Source: Syntrophomonadaceae bacterium
GTDB lineage: Bacteria; Bacillota; Dethiobacteria; DTU022
Assembly: GCA_003552365.1 (NCBI GenBank)
Contig: PUKR01000282.1
Coordinates: 1-9,379, forward strand
Length of the DNA: 9,379 bases
Reading direction: 5' to 3'
The stretch's first letter is position 1; each line of letters begins with the position of its first letter. This document shows, one piece after another, positions 1 to 7,813 of the stretch. The notes under the pieces were generated by a model, which saw only the letters and a program-made list of their open reading frames with translations, had not been told where the DNA came from and did not search any database. Position numbers and translations under genes: made by a program.

Positions 1-909
1 ATGGATATTGAGCAAATAAGAGCCTTCGTTAATGTTGCTACTCTAAAGAGTTTTTCTGAAGCGGCAGAAAAAATGTTTATCAGCCAGCCATCGGTAAGTG
101 TTAAAGTTAAAGCCCTGGAAGAAGAGCTGGGCGTGATCTTGCTTGATCGCTCCAAGGCCCGTGAACCGGTTTTAACAGAGGCAGGGAGAATTTTTTTGGA
201 CTATGCCCATTCAATTATTGAACTGCAGGGCAGTTGCCTGGAGAAATTATCCGGGCAAAGAGAGGCGGCAAGCGGCCTGGTTTATATTGGTGCCAGCACA
301 GTGCCGGGTATTTACCTGCTTCCTTCTTTGATTTCCCAGTTTAAAAAAATAAACAGCTCGATTGATTTTAATGTTGATATTTTAGATACCAGCGCAGTCC
401 TGGAAGGTGTGCTTAATTACAGTTATGATCTGGGTCTGGTTGGTTTGATCAAAGAAGATGAACGCCTTAAATACGCTTGCCTGGCAGAAGATGAACTGGT
501 TCTCTGTGCCAAAAAGGGTTTAATTACCGAAACGTCCGAACAGGGTGAAGCTGTTTCTATTGAAGCACTCATGGACTATCACCTGTTAATGCGCGAAAAG
601 GGATCAGCTACCCGCCAGGTACTGGAAAAGAAAATGTCAGAAAAAGGGTTCTCTCTTAATAATTTTCCGGGCATTACATATATCAATCACCTGGAAGGGA
701 TAAAACATTCTGTGAAGGAAGGCCTGGGAGTGGCAGTAGTTTCACGGCTTTCTTGCCAGGACATGCTTAAAGCAGGAACCGTAGATATATTTAGGATCAA
801 AGATTTGGATTTAAGGCGTTCTTTATACCTGGTTTATCATTACAGCCGGGTCCTGGGTAACGCCGCTAAAACATTTAAAGATTATATGATTAACAAACAT
901 CCTTCATAA
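1..909 (+). CDS. LysR-family transcriptional regulator, CysL-like
   Basis: This is a 302-residue DNA-binding regulator of normal LysR length. Residues 1-60 form the winged helix-turn-helix: the N-terminus MDIEQIRAFV and the recognition region around SQPSVSVKVKALEEELG (28-44) are typical of the family. Residues about 92-300 form the periplasmic-binding-protein-like effector domain. The segment GASTVPGIYLLPSLI (97-111) and the REKGSATR loop (198-205) resemble CysL and related clostridial regulators of sulfur or selenium metabolism. That is a resemblance only, and the effector and targets cannot be read from the sequence. The ATG is the first base of the window. It matches the usual LysR start, so the gene looks complete, but its ribosome binding site is outside the window. 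LysR genes often sit divergent from their target; here the next gene, queT, is co-directional and has its own riboswitch. Any target may therefore lie upstream of the window. Confidence 0.93.
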   Translation: MDIEQIRAFVNVATLKSFSEAAEKMFISQPSVSVKVKALEEELGVILLDRSKAREPVLTEAGRIFLDYAHSIIELQGSCLEKLSGQREAASGLVYIGASTVPGIYLLPSLISQFKKINSSIDFNVDILDTSAVLEGVLNYSYDLGLVGLIKEDERLKYACLAEDELVLCAKKGLITETSEQGEAVSIEALMDYHLLMREKGSATRQVLEKKMSEKGFSLNNFPGITYINHLEGIKHSVKEGLGVAVVSRLSCQDMLKAGTVDIFRIKDLDLRRSLYLVYHYSRVLGNAAKTFKDYMINKHPS

Positions 910-941
910 ATTACCTCTCAAACTTAAAATTAAAAACTACA

Positions 942-969
942 TTGGGCTGTTCCACCCAACGGTGCCGTT
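942..969 (+). repeat. Overlapping inverted repeats downstream of the LysR gene
   Basis: Two small dyads overlap here. TTGGG (942-946) pairs with CCCAA (955-959) across an 8-base loop, and AACGG (958-962) mirrors CCGTT (965-969) across 2 bases. They lie 33 bp after the LysR stop codon. No T-run follows directly, so this is not a convincing intrinsic terminator. The short palindrome could be an operator, or the hairpin could be a weak RNA 3' end structure. The symmetry is certain but the function is not known. Confidence 0.35.
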
Positions 970-1000
970 ATGATCCGCACAATTGTTTGGCTTCTACATC

Positions 1001-1029
1001 TTTTATTTTTTAGCAGTTCAATTTATAAT
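1001..1029 (+). promoter_or_regulatory. Probable promoter of queT (strong -10, weak -35)
   Basis: A perfect TATAAT lies at 1024-1029. The hexamer 17 bases upstream (TTTTAT, 1001-1006) is a poor -35 match. The expected transcription start, about 7 bases after the -10 box, falls near 1036. That is exactly where the first stem of the preQ1 riboswitch begins. This agreement in position is the main reason to accept the promoter despite the weak -35. Confidence 0.55.
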
Positions 1030-1035
1030 ATAACA

Positions 1036-1076
1036 AGCAGGTCGCAGCTACCCTGCTTAATAAAAAACAAGGGCGG
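1036..1076 (+). promoter_or_regulatory. preQ1-I riboswitch, translational type, upstream of queT
   Basis: The segment has the layout of a preQ1 class I aptamer. Stem P1 pairs GCAGG (1037-1041) with CCTGC (1052-1056). The loop begins TCGCAG (1042-1047) and is followed by CTACC. After P1 comes an A-rich strand (1059-1070) and then GGG (1071-1073), which can fold back into the loop to form pseudoknot P2. The string GGTCGCAG, the ACC before the closing strand and the AACAAGGG end closely match, from memory, the Thermoanaerobacter tengcongensis preQ1-I aptamer. The GGG is also part of the ribosome binding site GGGCGG (1071-1076), 9 bases before the queT ATG. Ligand binding should therefore hide the Shine-Dalgarno sequence and switch queT translation off. 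No terminator hairpin with a T-run follows, which also favours translational control. Confidence 0.9.
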
Positions 1077-1085
1077 AAAAATTAA

Positions 1086-1562
1086 ATGGATTTCAAAAAA
1101 ACCGGTAAGCATCGTTACTGGGCCAGGGCAGCCATGATTGCGGCGATCTATACTGTCCTGACTTTAATATTTGCCCCGATCAGTTACGGTATGGTTCAAG
1201 TTAGGGTCTCAGAAATGTTAATGGTTTTGCCCTATTTTACCGGTGCGGCAGTGCCTGGTTTGTTTGTCGGCTGTATGATCGCCAACATCTTCGGCGGACA
1301 AGGAATCTTGGATATTGTATTTGGCAGCCTGGCTACTTTAATATCAGCCTATCTGGTAACCAAGATAGAAAACAAGTACCTGGTTCCACTACCCCCGGTT
1401 ATAATTAATGCCTTAATAGTTGGGATGGTATTGCACCTGGTCCTTGGCTTCCCCTATTATATGACTGCAGCCTGGGTTGCTGCCGGACAGGTTGTCGCCT
1501 GTTACGGCCTGGGGTTGCCCCTGCTGATCTTTTTGGAAAAACGAAGCCATATATTTGATTAA
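1086..1562 (+). CDS. queT: QueT-family queuosine precursor transporter (ECF S component)
   Basis: This is a 158-residue integral membrane protein predicted to bind and import a queuosine precursor such as preQ1 or preQ0, as the substrate-specific subunit of an energy-coupling factor transporter. The shared EcfA/EcfT module is not in this window. After a short basic N-terminus (KKTGKHRYWAR), hydrophobic spans lie at roughly 13-33, 44-68, 72-91, 103-121 and 126-147. The stretch VQVRVSEMLMVLPYF (37-51) and the DIVFGSLATL segment (76-85) are typical of the QueT family. The preQ1 riboswitch immediately upstream supports the assignment independently of the protein. The ATG at 1086 follows GGGCGG at 9 bases, which is the sequence sequestered by the aptamer. 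The gene ends 30 bp before yebC, so the two are probably on one transcript. The family assignment is firm; the exact imported molecule is inferred. Confidence 0.92.
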   Translation: MDFKKTGKHRYWARAAMIAAIYTVLTLIFAPISYGMVQVRVSEMLMVLPYFTGAAVPGLFVGCMIANIFGGQGILDIVFGSLATLISAYLVTKIENKYLVPLPPVIINALIVGMVLHLVLGFPYYMTAAWVAAGQVVACYGLGLPLLIFLEKRSHIFD

Positions 1563-1592
1563 GCGAATGTTTCAGGAAAAGGAGGGATCTTA

Positions 1593-2348
1593 ATGGCCGG
1601 CCACTCGAAATGGGCCAACACCAAGCACCGTAAAGCCCGAGCGGATGCACAAAAAGGAAAAATATTTACCAAGCTGGCCCGGGAGATTACCGTAGCCGCC
1701 CGGGAAGGAGGGCCTGATTTAGAGGTTAATTCCAACCTTCGCTTAGCGGTGCAAAAAGCTAAAGACAACAATATGCCCAATGATAATATCCAGCGTGCTA
1801 TTCAAAAAGGAACCGGCAACCTTGAGGGGGAAAGGTATGAGCATGCCAGTTATGAAGGTTATGCCGTGGGTGGTGTGGCTGTTCTCCTGGAAGCAATGAC
1901 CGATAACCGCAACCGAACCGTTGCAGAGATCAGGCATATCTTTTCCCGTCACGGTGGCAGCCTCGGTGAATCCGGTTGCGTTGCCTGGATGTTTAACCGC
2001 AAAGGTTACATTTCTGCAGATATTAGCAATTTGGATTTTGATGAGGACGACTTGATGATGCTTGCTCTGGAAGCAGGGGCTGAAGATGTTGATCAGGAAG
2101 ATGACGGCACTTACAGTATTACTACCGAAGTGGAAAACTTTGAAGCGGTTAAAAATAAACTCGCTGAAGAAGGTATATCCATTGACTCTTCGGAATTAAC
2201 CATGTTGCCGACTACTACTGTAGAAGTTACTAACCCGGATTCTGTCAGGCAGATCTTAAGCCTGATGGAAGCTTTAGACGATCACGATGATGTTCATGAC
2301 GTATATGCAAATTATAATATACCCGATGAATTACTGGTGAAGCAGTAA
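1593..2348 (+). CDS. yebC: YebC/PmpR-family protein
   Basis: This is a 251-residue cytoplasmic protein of usual family length. The N-terminal signature MAGHSKWANTKHRKA (1-15) and the basic stretch to about residue 75, including NDNIQRAIQKGTG, are diagnostic. So are TDNRNRTVAEIRH (103-115) and the GGSLGESGCVAWMF segment (120-133). An acidic region follows at about 145-170 (FDEDDLMMLALEAGAEDVDQEDD). The family was long annotated as transcriptional regulators (PmpR in Pseudomonas). More recent work on some members implicates them in relieving ribosome stalling at proline-rich stretches. Which role this member has cannot be decided from sequence alone. A strong ribosome binding site (AAAAGGAGG, 1577-1585) sits 7 bases before the ATG. 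The position just upstream of ruvC is a widely conserved arrangement; the gap to ruvC is 34 bp. Confidence 0.96.
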   Translation: MAGHSKWANTKHRKARADAQKGKIFTKLAREITVAAREGGPDLEVNSNLRLAVQKAKDNNMPNDNIQRAIQKGTGNLEGERYEHASYEGYAVGGVAVLLEAMTDNRNRTVAEIRHIFSRHGGSLGESGCVAWMFNRKGYISADISNLDFDEDDLMMLALEAGAEDVDQEDDGTYSITTEVENFEAVKNKLAEEGISIDSSELTMLPTTTVEVTNPDSVRQILSLMEALDDHDDVHDVYANYNIPDELLVKQ

Positions 2349-2382
2349 GGAATTTTAAATAATCAAAAAGCCAGGTGAACGA

Positions 2383-2883
2383 ATGCGTATTCTCGGTATA
2401 GATCCAGGGGTAGCGATAACCGGCTACGGGATAGTGGAAGAGTGCGGCAGTAACTTTCAATGCCCTGCTTCCGGGTGTATTCGGACCGATAAAGATTGGC
2501 CTACTGCCTCCAGGTTGGAAAAAATTCATAGCCAAATCTGCGATCTGATAACTACCCACAAACCCCAGGCACTGGTGGTAGAAAAAATTTTCTTTAGTAA
2601 AAATGTGCGCACAGCTTTCCAGGTAGGGGAAGCACGGGGGGTAATTATTTTGGCCGCTGCCCGCTTAGGTATCGAACTATATGAATACACTCCACTGCAG
2701 GTTAAGCAGGCTGTTGCGGGATACGGTAAAGCGGAAAAAATTCAAGTGCAGAAAATGGTACAGATGCTGCTTAAACTGCCCCGGCTTCCCGGTGTTGACG
2801 ATGAAGCAGACGCTCTGGCTGTAGCTTTATGCCACCTGCAAAATCGCCGTTTCGAAAATGCAATAAAAGGGGGCAGCACTTAG
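2383..2883 (+). CDS. ruvC: Crossover junction endodeoxyribonuclease RuvC
   Basis: This is a 166-residue Holliday junction resolvase. It acts as a dimer with RuvAB and cuts symmetrically across the junction in a Mg-dependent reaction. The RNase H-like fold is recognised from MRILGIDPG at the N-terminus. The four acidic catalytic positions can be placed: D7 in GIDPG, E67 in VVEKIFF, and D140 and D143 in VDDEADAL, matching the E. coli D7/E66/D138/D141 set. The segment FFSKNVRTAFQVGEARGV (70-87) is also characteristic. The length is normal and no active residue is missing. The ATG at 2383 is preceded by AGGTGA at about 5 bases. Its stop codon TAG is followed at once by the GTG start of ruvA, so the two proteins are probably translationally coupled. 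Confidence 0.97.
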   Translation: MRILGIDPGVAITGYGIVEECGSNFQCPASGCIRTDKDWPTASRLEKIHSQICDLITTHKPQALVVEKIFFSKNVRTAFQVGEARGVIILAAARLGIELYEYTPLQVKQAVAGYGKAEKIQVQKMVQMLLKLPRLPGVDDEADALAVALCHLQNRRFENAIKGGST

Positions 2884-3492
2884 GTGATCGATTACCTTAC
2901 CGGCAGCCTGGTAGAAGCAGAGCAGGGAAAAGCAGTCCTGGATCTCGGAGGAGTGGGGATATCCCTGGATATGCCGCCCTCGCAAAAAGGAAGCCTGCAA
3001 AGCCGGGTAGGAGAAGAAATAATCCTTTACACACGCCTGATGATCAAAGAAGAAGATGTCCGTATTTACGGTTTTGAATCAAAAGAAGAACGCAAGCTGT
3101 TTAATTTAATGCTGGGTGTCAGCGGTTTCGGCCCCCGCCTGGCACTTTCTTTGCTTGGCATATTCACTGTATCAGAACTTTATATAGCTGTGTTAGAAGA
3201 AAATATTGCCCAGTTAAGCCGGGCTCACGGGGTGGGGCGTAAAGCTGCCCAGCGCCTGGTTTTTGAGCTTAAAGAAAAGCTGCCCCGCACTATTTCTTCC
3301 GAGGAACTGGCAGGCGGCACAGCTGCTCCTACCGGTTACTCAATCGTCGATGATATTACTGAGGCACTGGTTGCCCTTGGCTATTCTAGCGGGGAAGCGG
3401 CAGCAGCGACGAGCAGCGTGGTGAACCAAAACAAGGATCTCTCCAGGGAGGAATTGTTAAAACTGGCCCTGAAAAGTATGGCCAGCAATTGA
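2884..3492 (+). CDS. ruvA: Holliday junction branch migration protein RuvA
   Basis: This 202-residue protein is the junction-recognition subunit of the RuvAB branch migration machine. Tetramers hold the four-way junction open and recruit RuvB rings. Three domains are visible. An OB fold spans 1-63 (MIDYLTGSLVEAEQG to IYGFES). A tandem helix-hairpin-helix region spans about 70-135, with GVSGFGPRLA and HGVGRKAAQRLVFELKEKL. A flexible linker follows, and then the RuvB-binding domain III at about 155-200 (DDITEALVALGYSSGEA). The acidic pin that separates strands corresponds to E57 and D58 in the IKEEDV segment. Translation starts at GTG directly after the ruvC stop, with AAAAGGGGG (2865-2873) about 10 bases upstream as ribosome binding site. 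The family-typical N-terminus supports this GTG over later starts. Confidence 0.97.
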   Translation: MIDYLTGSLVEAEQGKAVLDLGGVGISLDMPPSQKGSLQSRVGEEIILYTRLMIKEEDVRIYGFESKEERKLFNLMLGVSGFGPRLALSLLGIFTVSELYIAVLEENIAQLSRAHGVGRKAAQRLVFELKEKLPRTISSEELAGGTAAPTGYSIVDDITEALVALGYSSGEAAAATSSVVNQNKDLSREELLKLALKSMASN

Positions 3493-3519
3493 TAGTTTTT
3501 TTAATGAAAGGAGAAGCAG

Positions 3520-4557
3520 ATGGAGGATAGGAGTGAAGACCGGATCGTGTCGGCCCAGCGGCAGGTTGAAGACGACCCCCAGGTTGAACTTGGGCTGAGA
3601 CCGCGTTCACTAAAGGAATATATCGGCCAGGAGAAAATTAAGGAAAAAATGTCCATCTATATCAGGGCTGCCCTGGAACGAAACGAACCCCTTGATCACG
3701 TCCTGCTTTACGGCCCACCGGGGTTGGGCAAAACTACCCTGGCGCACATTATTGCCTGGGAACTGGGCGTAAACATCAGGGTAACCGCCGGTCCGGCCAT
3801 TGAACGCCCCGGTGATCTGGCGGCCATTTTAACCAACCTGGGTCACGGTGATGTGCTCTTTATCGATGAAATTCACCGTCTCAACCGGTCGGTGGAAGAA
3901 ATACTTTACCCGGCCATGGAGGACAATGCCTTAGATATCGTTATCGGCAAGGGTCCCGGAGCCCGCACCCTGCGCCTTGAACTGCCTCCTTTTACCTTGA
4001 TTGGGGCCACCGTCAGGGCCGGCCTGCTTACTTCTCCTTTAAGAGATCGCTTTGGGGTAGTGGACCGGCTTGATTTTTACAATCCCGAAGAACTGGAAGA
4101 AATTATTGTCCGTTCAGCGGGTATTCTCAACATGGAAACGGAGCAGGAAGGGGCGGCCATTATCGCCAGGGCTTCCCGGGGAACCCCAAGGGTGGCAAAC
4201 AGGCTTTTGAAAAGGGTGCGTGATTTTGCCCAGGTGAAAGCAGACAATATTATAACAGCAGCCGTGGCTAAAGAAGCGTTGCAGATGCTGCAGTTAGACC
4301 GGATGGGCCTTGATGAAATCGACCGCCGCCTGCTTCTAGCCCTGGTGGAAAAATTTGAAGGCGGGCCGGTGGGCCTGGATACTCTTGCCGCTTGTATCAG
4401 CGAGGAACCGGAAACCTTAGAAGATATTTACGAGCCTTACCTGATGCAGCTTGGTTTGTTAAAAAGAACAGCACGCGGCCGGGTAGCTACCAGCGAAGTT
4501 TATAGCTACCTGGACCTTTCACCCGGTGGCGGAGATGCCCAGCAACGTTTATGGTAG
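3520..4557 (+). CDS. ruvB: Holliday junction branch migration ATPase RuvB
   Basis: This 345-residue AAA+ motor forms hexameric rings that pump DNA through the RuvA-bound junction. In order, the sequence shows [12 protein letters not shown] (26-37), Walker [10 protein letters not shown] (65-73), Walker B LFIDEIHR (113-120), the sensor 1 segment LIGATVRAG (160-168), the arginine finger in SPLRDRFG (R175), sensor 2 in [13 protein letters not shown] (220-232), and a winged-helix DNA-binding domain from about 255 that includes GPVGLDTLA and [20 protein letters not shown] (305-324). All motifs are intact. The ATG at 3520 follows AAAGGAGA with suitable spacing, and the gap after ruvA is 27 bp. The family-typical arrangement ruvC-ruvA-ruvB implies coexpression of the complete RuvABC resolvasome. 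Confidence 0.98.
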   Translation: MEDRSEDRIVSAQRQVEDDPQVELGLRPRSLKEYIGQEKIKEKMSIYIRAALERNEPLDHVLLYGPPGLGKTTLAHIIAWELGVNIRVTAGPAIERPGDLAAILTNLGHGDVLFIDEIHRLNRSVEEILYPAMEDNALDIVIGKGPGARTLRLELPPFTLIGATVRAGLLTSPLRDRFGVVDRLDFYNPEELEEIIVRSAGILNMETEQEGAAIIARASRGTPRVANRLLKRVRDFAQVKADNIITAAVAKEALQMLQLDRMGLDEIDRRLLLALVEKFEGGPVGLDTLAACISEEPETLEDIYEPYLMQLGLLKRTARGRVATSEVYSYLDLSPGGGDAQQRLW

Positions 4558-4675
4558 AAAGAGTTAAATACTTTAGAAGTTTTGCAAGCAGGCTGAAATT
4601 AACTGCCTGGGCATCAATTAAGTCTATGCGCAAAAATGAGGATTGTTTTTGAGCCTTAAAAAAATATGCCGGATC

Positions 4676-4680
4676 AGGAG
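4676..4680 (+). promoter_or_regulatory. Ribosome binding site that decides the DUF2905 start
   Basis: AGGAG sits directly on the first in-frame GTG (4680-4682). Its spacing therefore supports a TTG start at 4689, or less well at 4686. Confidence 0.6.
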
Positions 4681-4688
4681 TGACCTTG

Positions 4689-4907
4689 TTGTTTAATATT
4701 GAAGCTTTTGGACGAATGCTGCTTATTGGTGGCGGGGTAATTGCTTTTGTAGGGCTTTTATTTCTAGTCTTCGGCCGCCTGGGACTCGGTCGTTTGCCAG
4801 GTGATATACTAGTCCAAAGAGAAAACTTTACTTTTTATTTCCCACTGGCCACCATGATTATCATCAGCATAGTTTTAACTTTAATTTTTAATTTAATCAG
4901 GCGTTGA
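4689..4907 (+). CDS. DUF2905-family small membrane protein
   Basis: This is a small protein of about 72 residues with two hydrophobic helices. They span about residues 8-28 (MLLIGGGVIAFVGLLFLVFG) and 48-68. The linker between them carries GRLGLGRLPGDI followed by RENFTFYFPL. That linker and the FYFPL entry into the second helix are the hallmarks of DUF2905, a family of unknown function often found near ruvB in Firmicutes. The start is uncertain. AGGAG at 4676-4680 overlaps the upstream GTG at 4680, so it cannot serve that codon. It is well placed for TTG at 4689 (8 bases) and possible for TTG at 4686 (5 bases). I therefore chose 4689; the GTG would add three residues. It is preceded by 131 bp of mostly featureless sequence after ruvB. 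Confidence 0.82.
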   Translation: MFNIEAFGRMLLIGGGVIAFVGLLFLVFGRLGLGRLPGDILVQRENFTFYFPLATMIIISIVLTLIFNLIRR

Positions 4908-4927
4908 TTAAACTTTGGATTAAGAGA

Positions 4928-4980
4928 TTGCCTTGAAAGCAGCTAACTGGAACAGCCGTCAAGCAAGACTTTTTTATTTT
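4928..4980 (+). terminator. Possible intrinsic terminator after the DUF2905 gene
   Basis: TTGC (4928-4931) and TTGA (4933-4936), with one bulged C, can pair with TCAAGCAA (4959-4966). After a three-base gap comes a T-rich run (4970-4980). The stem is only moderately stable and the loop is long, so termination may be partial. Its place at the end of the ruv group and 53 bases before queA supports the reading. If real, it separates the queT-yebC-ruvCAB transcript from queA-tgt. Confidence 0.4.
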
Positions 4981-5018
4981 ATGAATTATTATAAACCTGC
5001 AAATAAGTTGGTGGATTT

Positions 5019-6053
5019 TTGGGACGTAGCAAGTTAAGCGATTATGACTACCATTTGCCTGAAGAATTGGTTGCCCAGGAGCCCCTTAAAAACAGAGATC
5101 AATCGCGGATGCTGGTTCTTTTTCGCGAGAGCGGTGAAATTGAGCATACAAGCTTTAACCGGCTGCCGGATTATTTAAATAAGGATGACTTGCTGGTTTT
5201 AAACGATACCAGGGTTATCCCCGCCCGCCTCCTCGGGCAGGTTGCCGGAAAATCTGCTTCCGCCGAACTGCTGCTGCTTTATAAAAAAGATAACGGCAAC
5301 TGGGTTTCGATGGTAAAACCGGGTCGCAAACTGAAACCCGGGGCCAGGGTGGACCTGGGTCAGGGTGTGGAAGCTTTTATAGAGGGGTATGCAGAAAAAG
5401 ATTTCCGGGAAGTAAGTTTTAACCTTGAAGGTCCGATAGAGGAAGTTCTTACACAACTGGGTAAAGTGCCCCTGCCTCCCTATATTCAAAGAGAGATTGA
5501 TGACCCCAGCCGGTACCAAACCATTTATGCGGCAAAAGAAGGGTCTGCCGCTGCTCCGACCGCCGGATTTCATTTCACAGAAAGGGTTTTTAATCACCTG
5601 GAAGAAAAAAGGGTAGAAACGACTTTTGTTACTCTCCATATCGGACCCGGAACTTTTCAACCGGTCAAGACCGAAGATATCCGTGACCATGTAATGCATG
5701 CCGAATACTACAGCATTGATCACCGGGTTGCCGCAAAACTTAACCGGGCCCGGAAGCAGGGGCGGCGTATAATTGCAGTCGGGACTACGGTTTGCCGGGT
5801 GCTTGAAACCGCCGCTAATGATGATGGATACTTTGAAGGTCAAAAACAGGGGTGGACCGAACTTTTCATTTATCCCGGTTACAAATTCAGGGCCGTGGAT
5901 GCAATGCTGACAAATTTTCACCTGCCGAAATCCACCCTCTTGATGATGGTTTGCGCAATGTCCGGTTATGAATTAACCATGCAGGCCTACCGGGAAGCAG
6001 TCGATGAGAAATACCGTTTTTACAGTTTCGGCGATTGCATGTTGATCCTTTAA
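5019..6053 (+). CDS. queA: S-adenosylmethionine:tRNA ribosyltransferase-isomerase QueA
   Basis: This 344-residue enzyme of queuosine synthesis transfers and isomerises the ribosyl group of S-adenosylmethionine onto preQ1 already placed in tRNA, giving epoxyqueuosine. Family motifs run along its length: LSDYDYHLPEELVAQEP (6-22), LNDTRVIPARL (61-71), GKVPLPPYI (148-156), AAAPTAGFHFT (177-187), GPGTFQPV (209-216), VGTTVCRVLE (244-253), LTNFHLPKSTLLMMV (287-301) and the C-terminal YRFYSFGDCMLIL. The length is normal. The start is a TTG at 5019. A stop codon lies in frame 15 bases upstream, and no ATG or GTG lies between the TTG and the conserved N-terminal motif, so it is the only standard choice. 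The upstream GGTGG (5010-5014) is a weak ribosome binding site. TTG plus weak binding suggests modest expression. Confidence 0.96.
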   Translation: MGRSKLSDYDYHLPEELVAQEPLKNRDQSRMLVLFRESGEIEHTSFNRLPDYLNKDDLLVLNDTRVIPARLLGQVAGKSASAELLLLYKKDNGNWVSMVKPGRKLKPGARVDLGQGVEAFIEGYAEKDFREVSFNLEGPIEEVLTQLGKVPLPPYIQREIDDPSRYQTIYAAKEGSAAAPTAGFHFTERVFNHLEEKRVETTFVTLHIGPGTFQPVKTEDIRDHVMHAEYYSIDHRVAAKLNRARKQGRRIIAVGTTVCRVLETAANDDGYFEGQKQGWTELFIYPGYKFRAVDAMLTNFHLPKSTLLMMVCAMSGYELTMQAYREAVDEKYRFYSFGDCMLIL

Positions 6054-6152
6054 TATTGTGTCTATTCCCCCGGCCAAAATACAGCACGGTTGAGTTGTAA
6101 CTTAAGCATTATTAAAGGAAACAGTAAAAAAGATACTAAATGCAGGGATTTT

Positions 6153-7346
<1,194 letters not shown>

Positions 7347-7350
7347 TTAA

Positions 7351-7623
7351 ATGGAAAACATTGCTTCTTTTCTCCCACTGATCTTGCTATTTGTTGTTTT
7401 TTACTTCCTGTTGATTCGTCCCCAGCAGAAACAGCAAAAAAAGCGCCAGGAAATGTTGAAAAGCCTGGAAAAAGGGGACCGGGTTGTAACTATTGGGGGG
7501 CTTCACGGAGTAATTAAGGAAATTGATGAAGAAGTAATTTCCTTGCGGGTAGCCGAAGGTTTAAGCCTTAAATTATCCCGTGCCGCAGTGGAAAGAGTTT
7601 TAGATGACGAGAGCGAACAGTAA
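7351..7623 (+). CDS. yajC: Preprotein translocase subunit YajC
   Basis: This 90-residue single-pass membrane protein associates with SecDF and the SecYEG channel in the cytoplasmic membrane. One hydrophobic helix (about 5-22, ending LLIRPQQKQQKKR) is followed by a basic patch and a small cytoplasmic domain. That domain carries the family segment GDRVVTIGGLHGVI (42-55) and ends in an acidic tail. The ribosome binding site GGAGGTG (7335-7341) lies inside the last codons of tgt, and the gap is 4 bp, so tgt and yajC are one transcriptional unit. The tgt-yajC pair is widely conserved. In many genomes secD and secF follow; here an intergenic region with a terminator follows instead, so secDF must be elsewhere or absent. 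Confidence 0.95.
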   Translation: MENIASFLPLILLFVVFYFLLIRPQQKQQKKRQEMLKSLEKGDRVVTIGGLHGVIKEIDEEVISLRVAEGLSLKLSRAAVERVLDDESEQ

Positions 7624-7692
7624 CTTAAAACTTGAAAAGCCTTGTTTTAAATGCCATGTCAATTAATTCTCGGGCTGCCTAAATTTAGCTTC

Positions 7693-7698
7693 TATAAT
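7693..7698 (+). promoter_or_regulatory. Isolated -10-like box after yajC
   Basis: A perfect TATAAT lies 40 bases upstream of the terminator hairpin. No -35 resembling TTGACA is found at 16-18 bases, and no coding region lies between this box and the terminator. A short terminated RNA is possible, but in AT-rich intergenic DNA a chance match is as likely. Confidence 0.2.
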
Positions 7699-7737
7699 CG
7701 TGGGGCCTAAGCACAGTTAAATAACACTTTGCAATCG

Positions 7738-7787
7738 ACACTCCTTTCATTAATACCGTCTTGGGTTAAGAAAGGAGTGTTTTGTTT
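7738..7787 (+). terminator. Intrinsic terminator after tgt-yajC
   Basis: An 11-bp perfect stem pairs ACACTCCTTTC (7738-7748) with GAAAGGAGTGT (7770-7780). The loop is 21 bases and is followed by TTTGTTT (7781-7787). The T-run fixes the direction as +; the reverse direction has no T-run. It is 115 bases downstream of the yajC stop and ends the queA/tgt/yajC unit. The stem is a Shine-Dalgarno-like strand paired with an anti-Shine-Dalgarno-like strand, which is common in terminators by composition but notable here. Confidence 0.8.
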
Positions 7788-7813
7788 AAATCGGCAACAG
7801 TTTAGGGTAAAAT
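7785..7813 (+). promoter_or_regulatory. Probable promoter of rarA
   Basis: TTTAAA (7785-7790) and TAAAAT (7808-7813) are separated by 17 bases. They match the consensus -35 and -10 at four and five of six positions. They lie just after the terminator and 45 bases before the rarA start, as expected for a gene isolated from the upstream unit. This is a prediction from sequence only. Confidence 0.45.

Noticed and set aside
2829..3077. Second + strand frame bridging the ruvC/ruvA junction
   Set aside because: It overlaps two intact, well-recognised genes in another frame, and its product is arginine/proline-rich low-complexity sequence.
4590..4612. Hairpin CAGGC/GCCTG after ruvB as a terminator
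   Set aside because: The stem is short and no T-run follows; the sequence continues toward the DUF2905 gene.
4636..4659. Seven-codon ATG frame before the DUF2905 gene
   Set aside because: It has no ribosome binding site, codes for nothing recognisable and is of a length expected by chance.
5199..5921. Long open frame on the - strand (240 codons) inside queA
   Set aside because: It lies wholly opposite a clear queA, has no recognisable domain, and its frame is a by-product of queA codon use.
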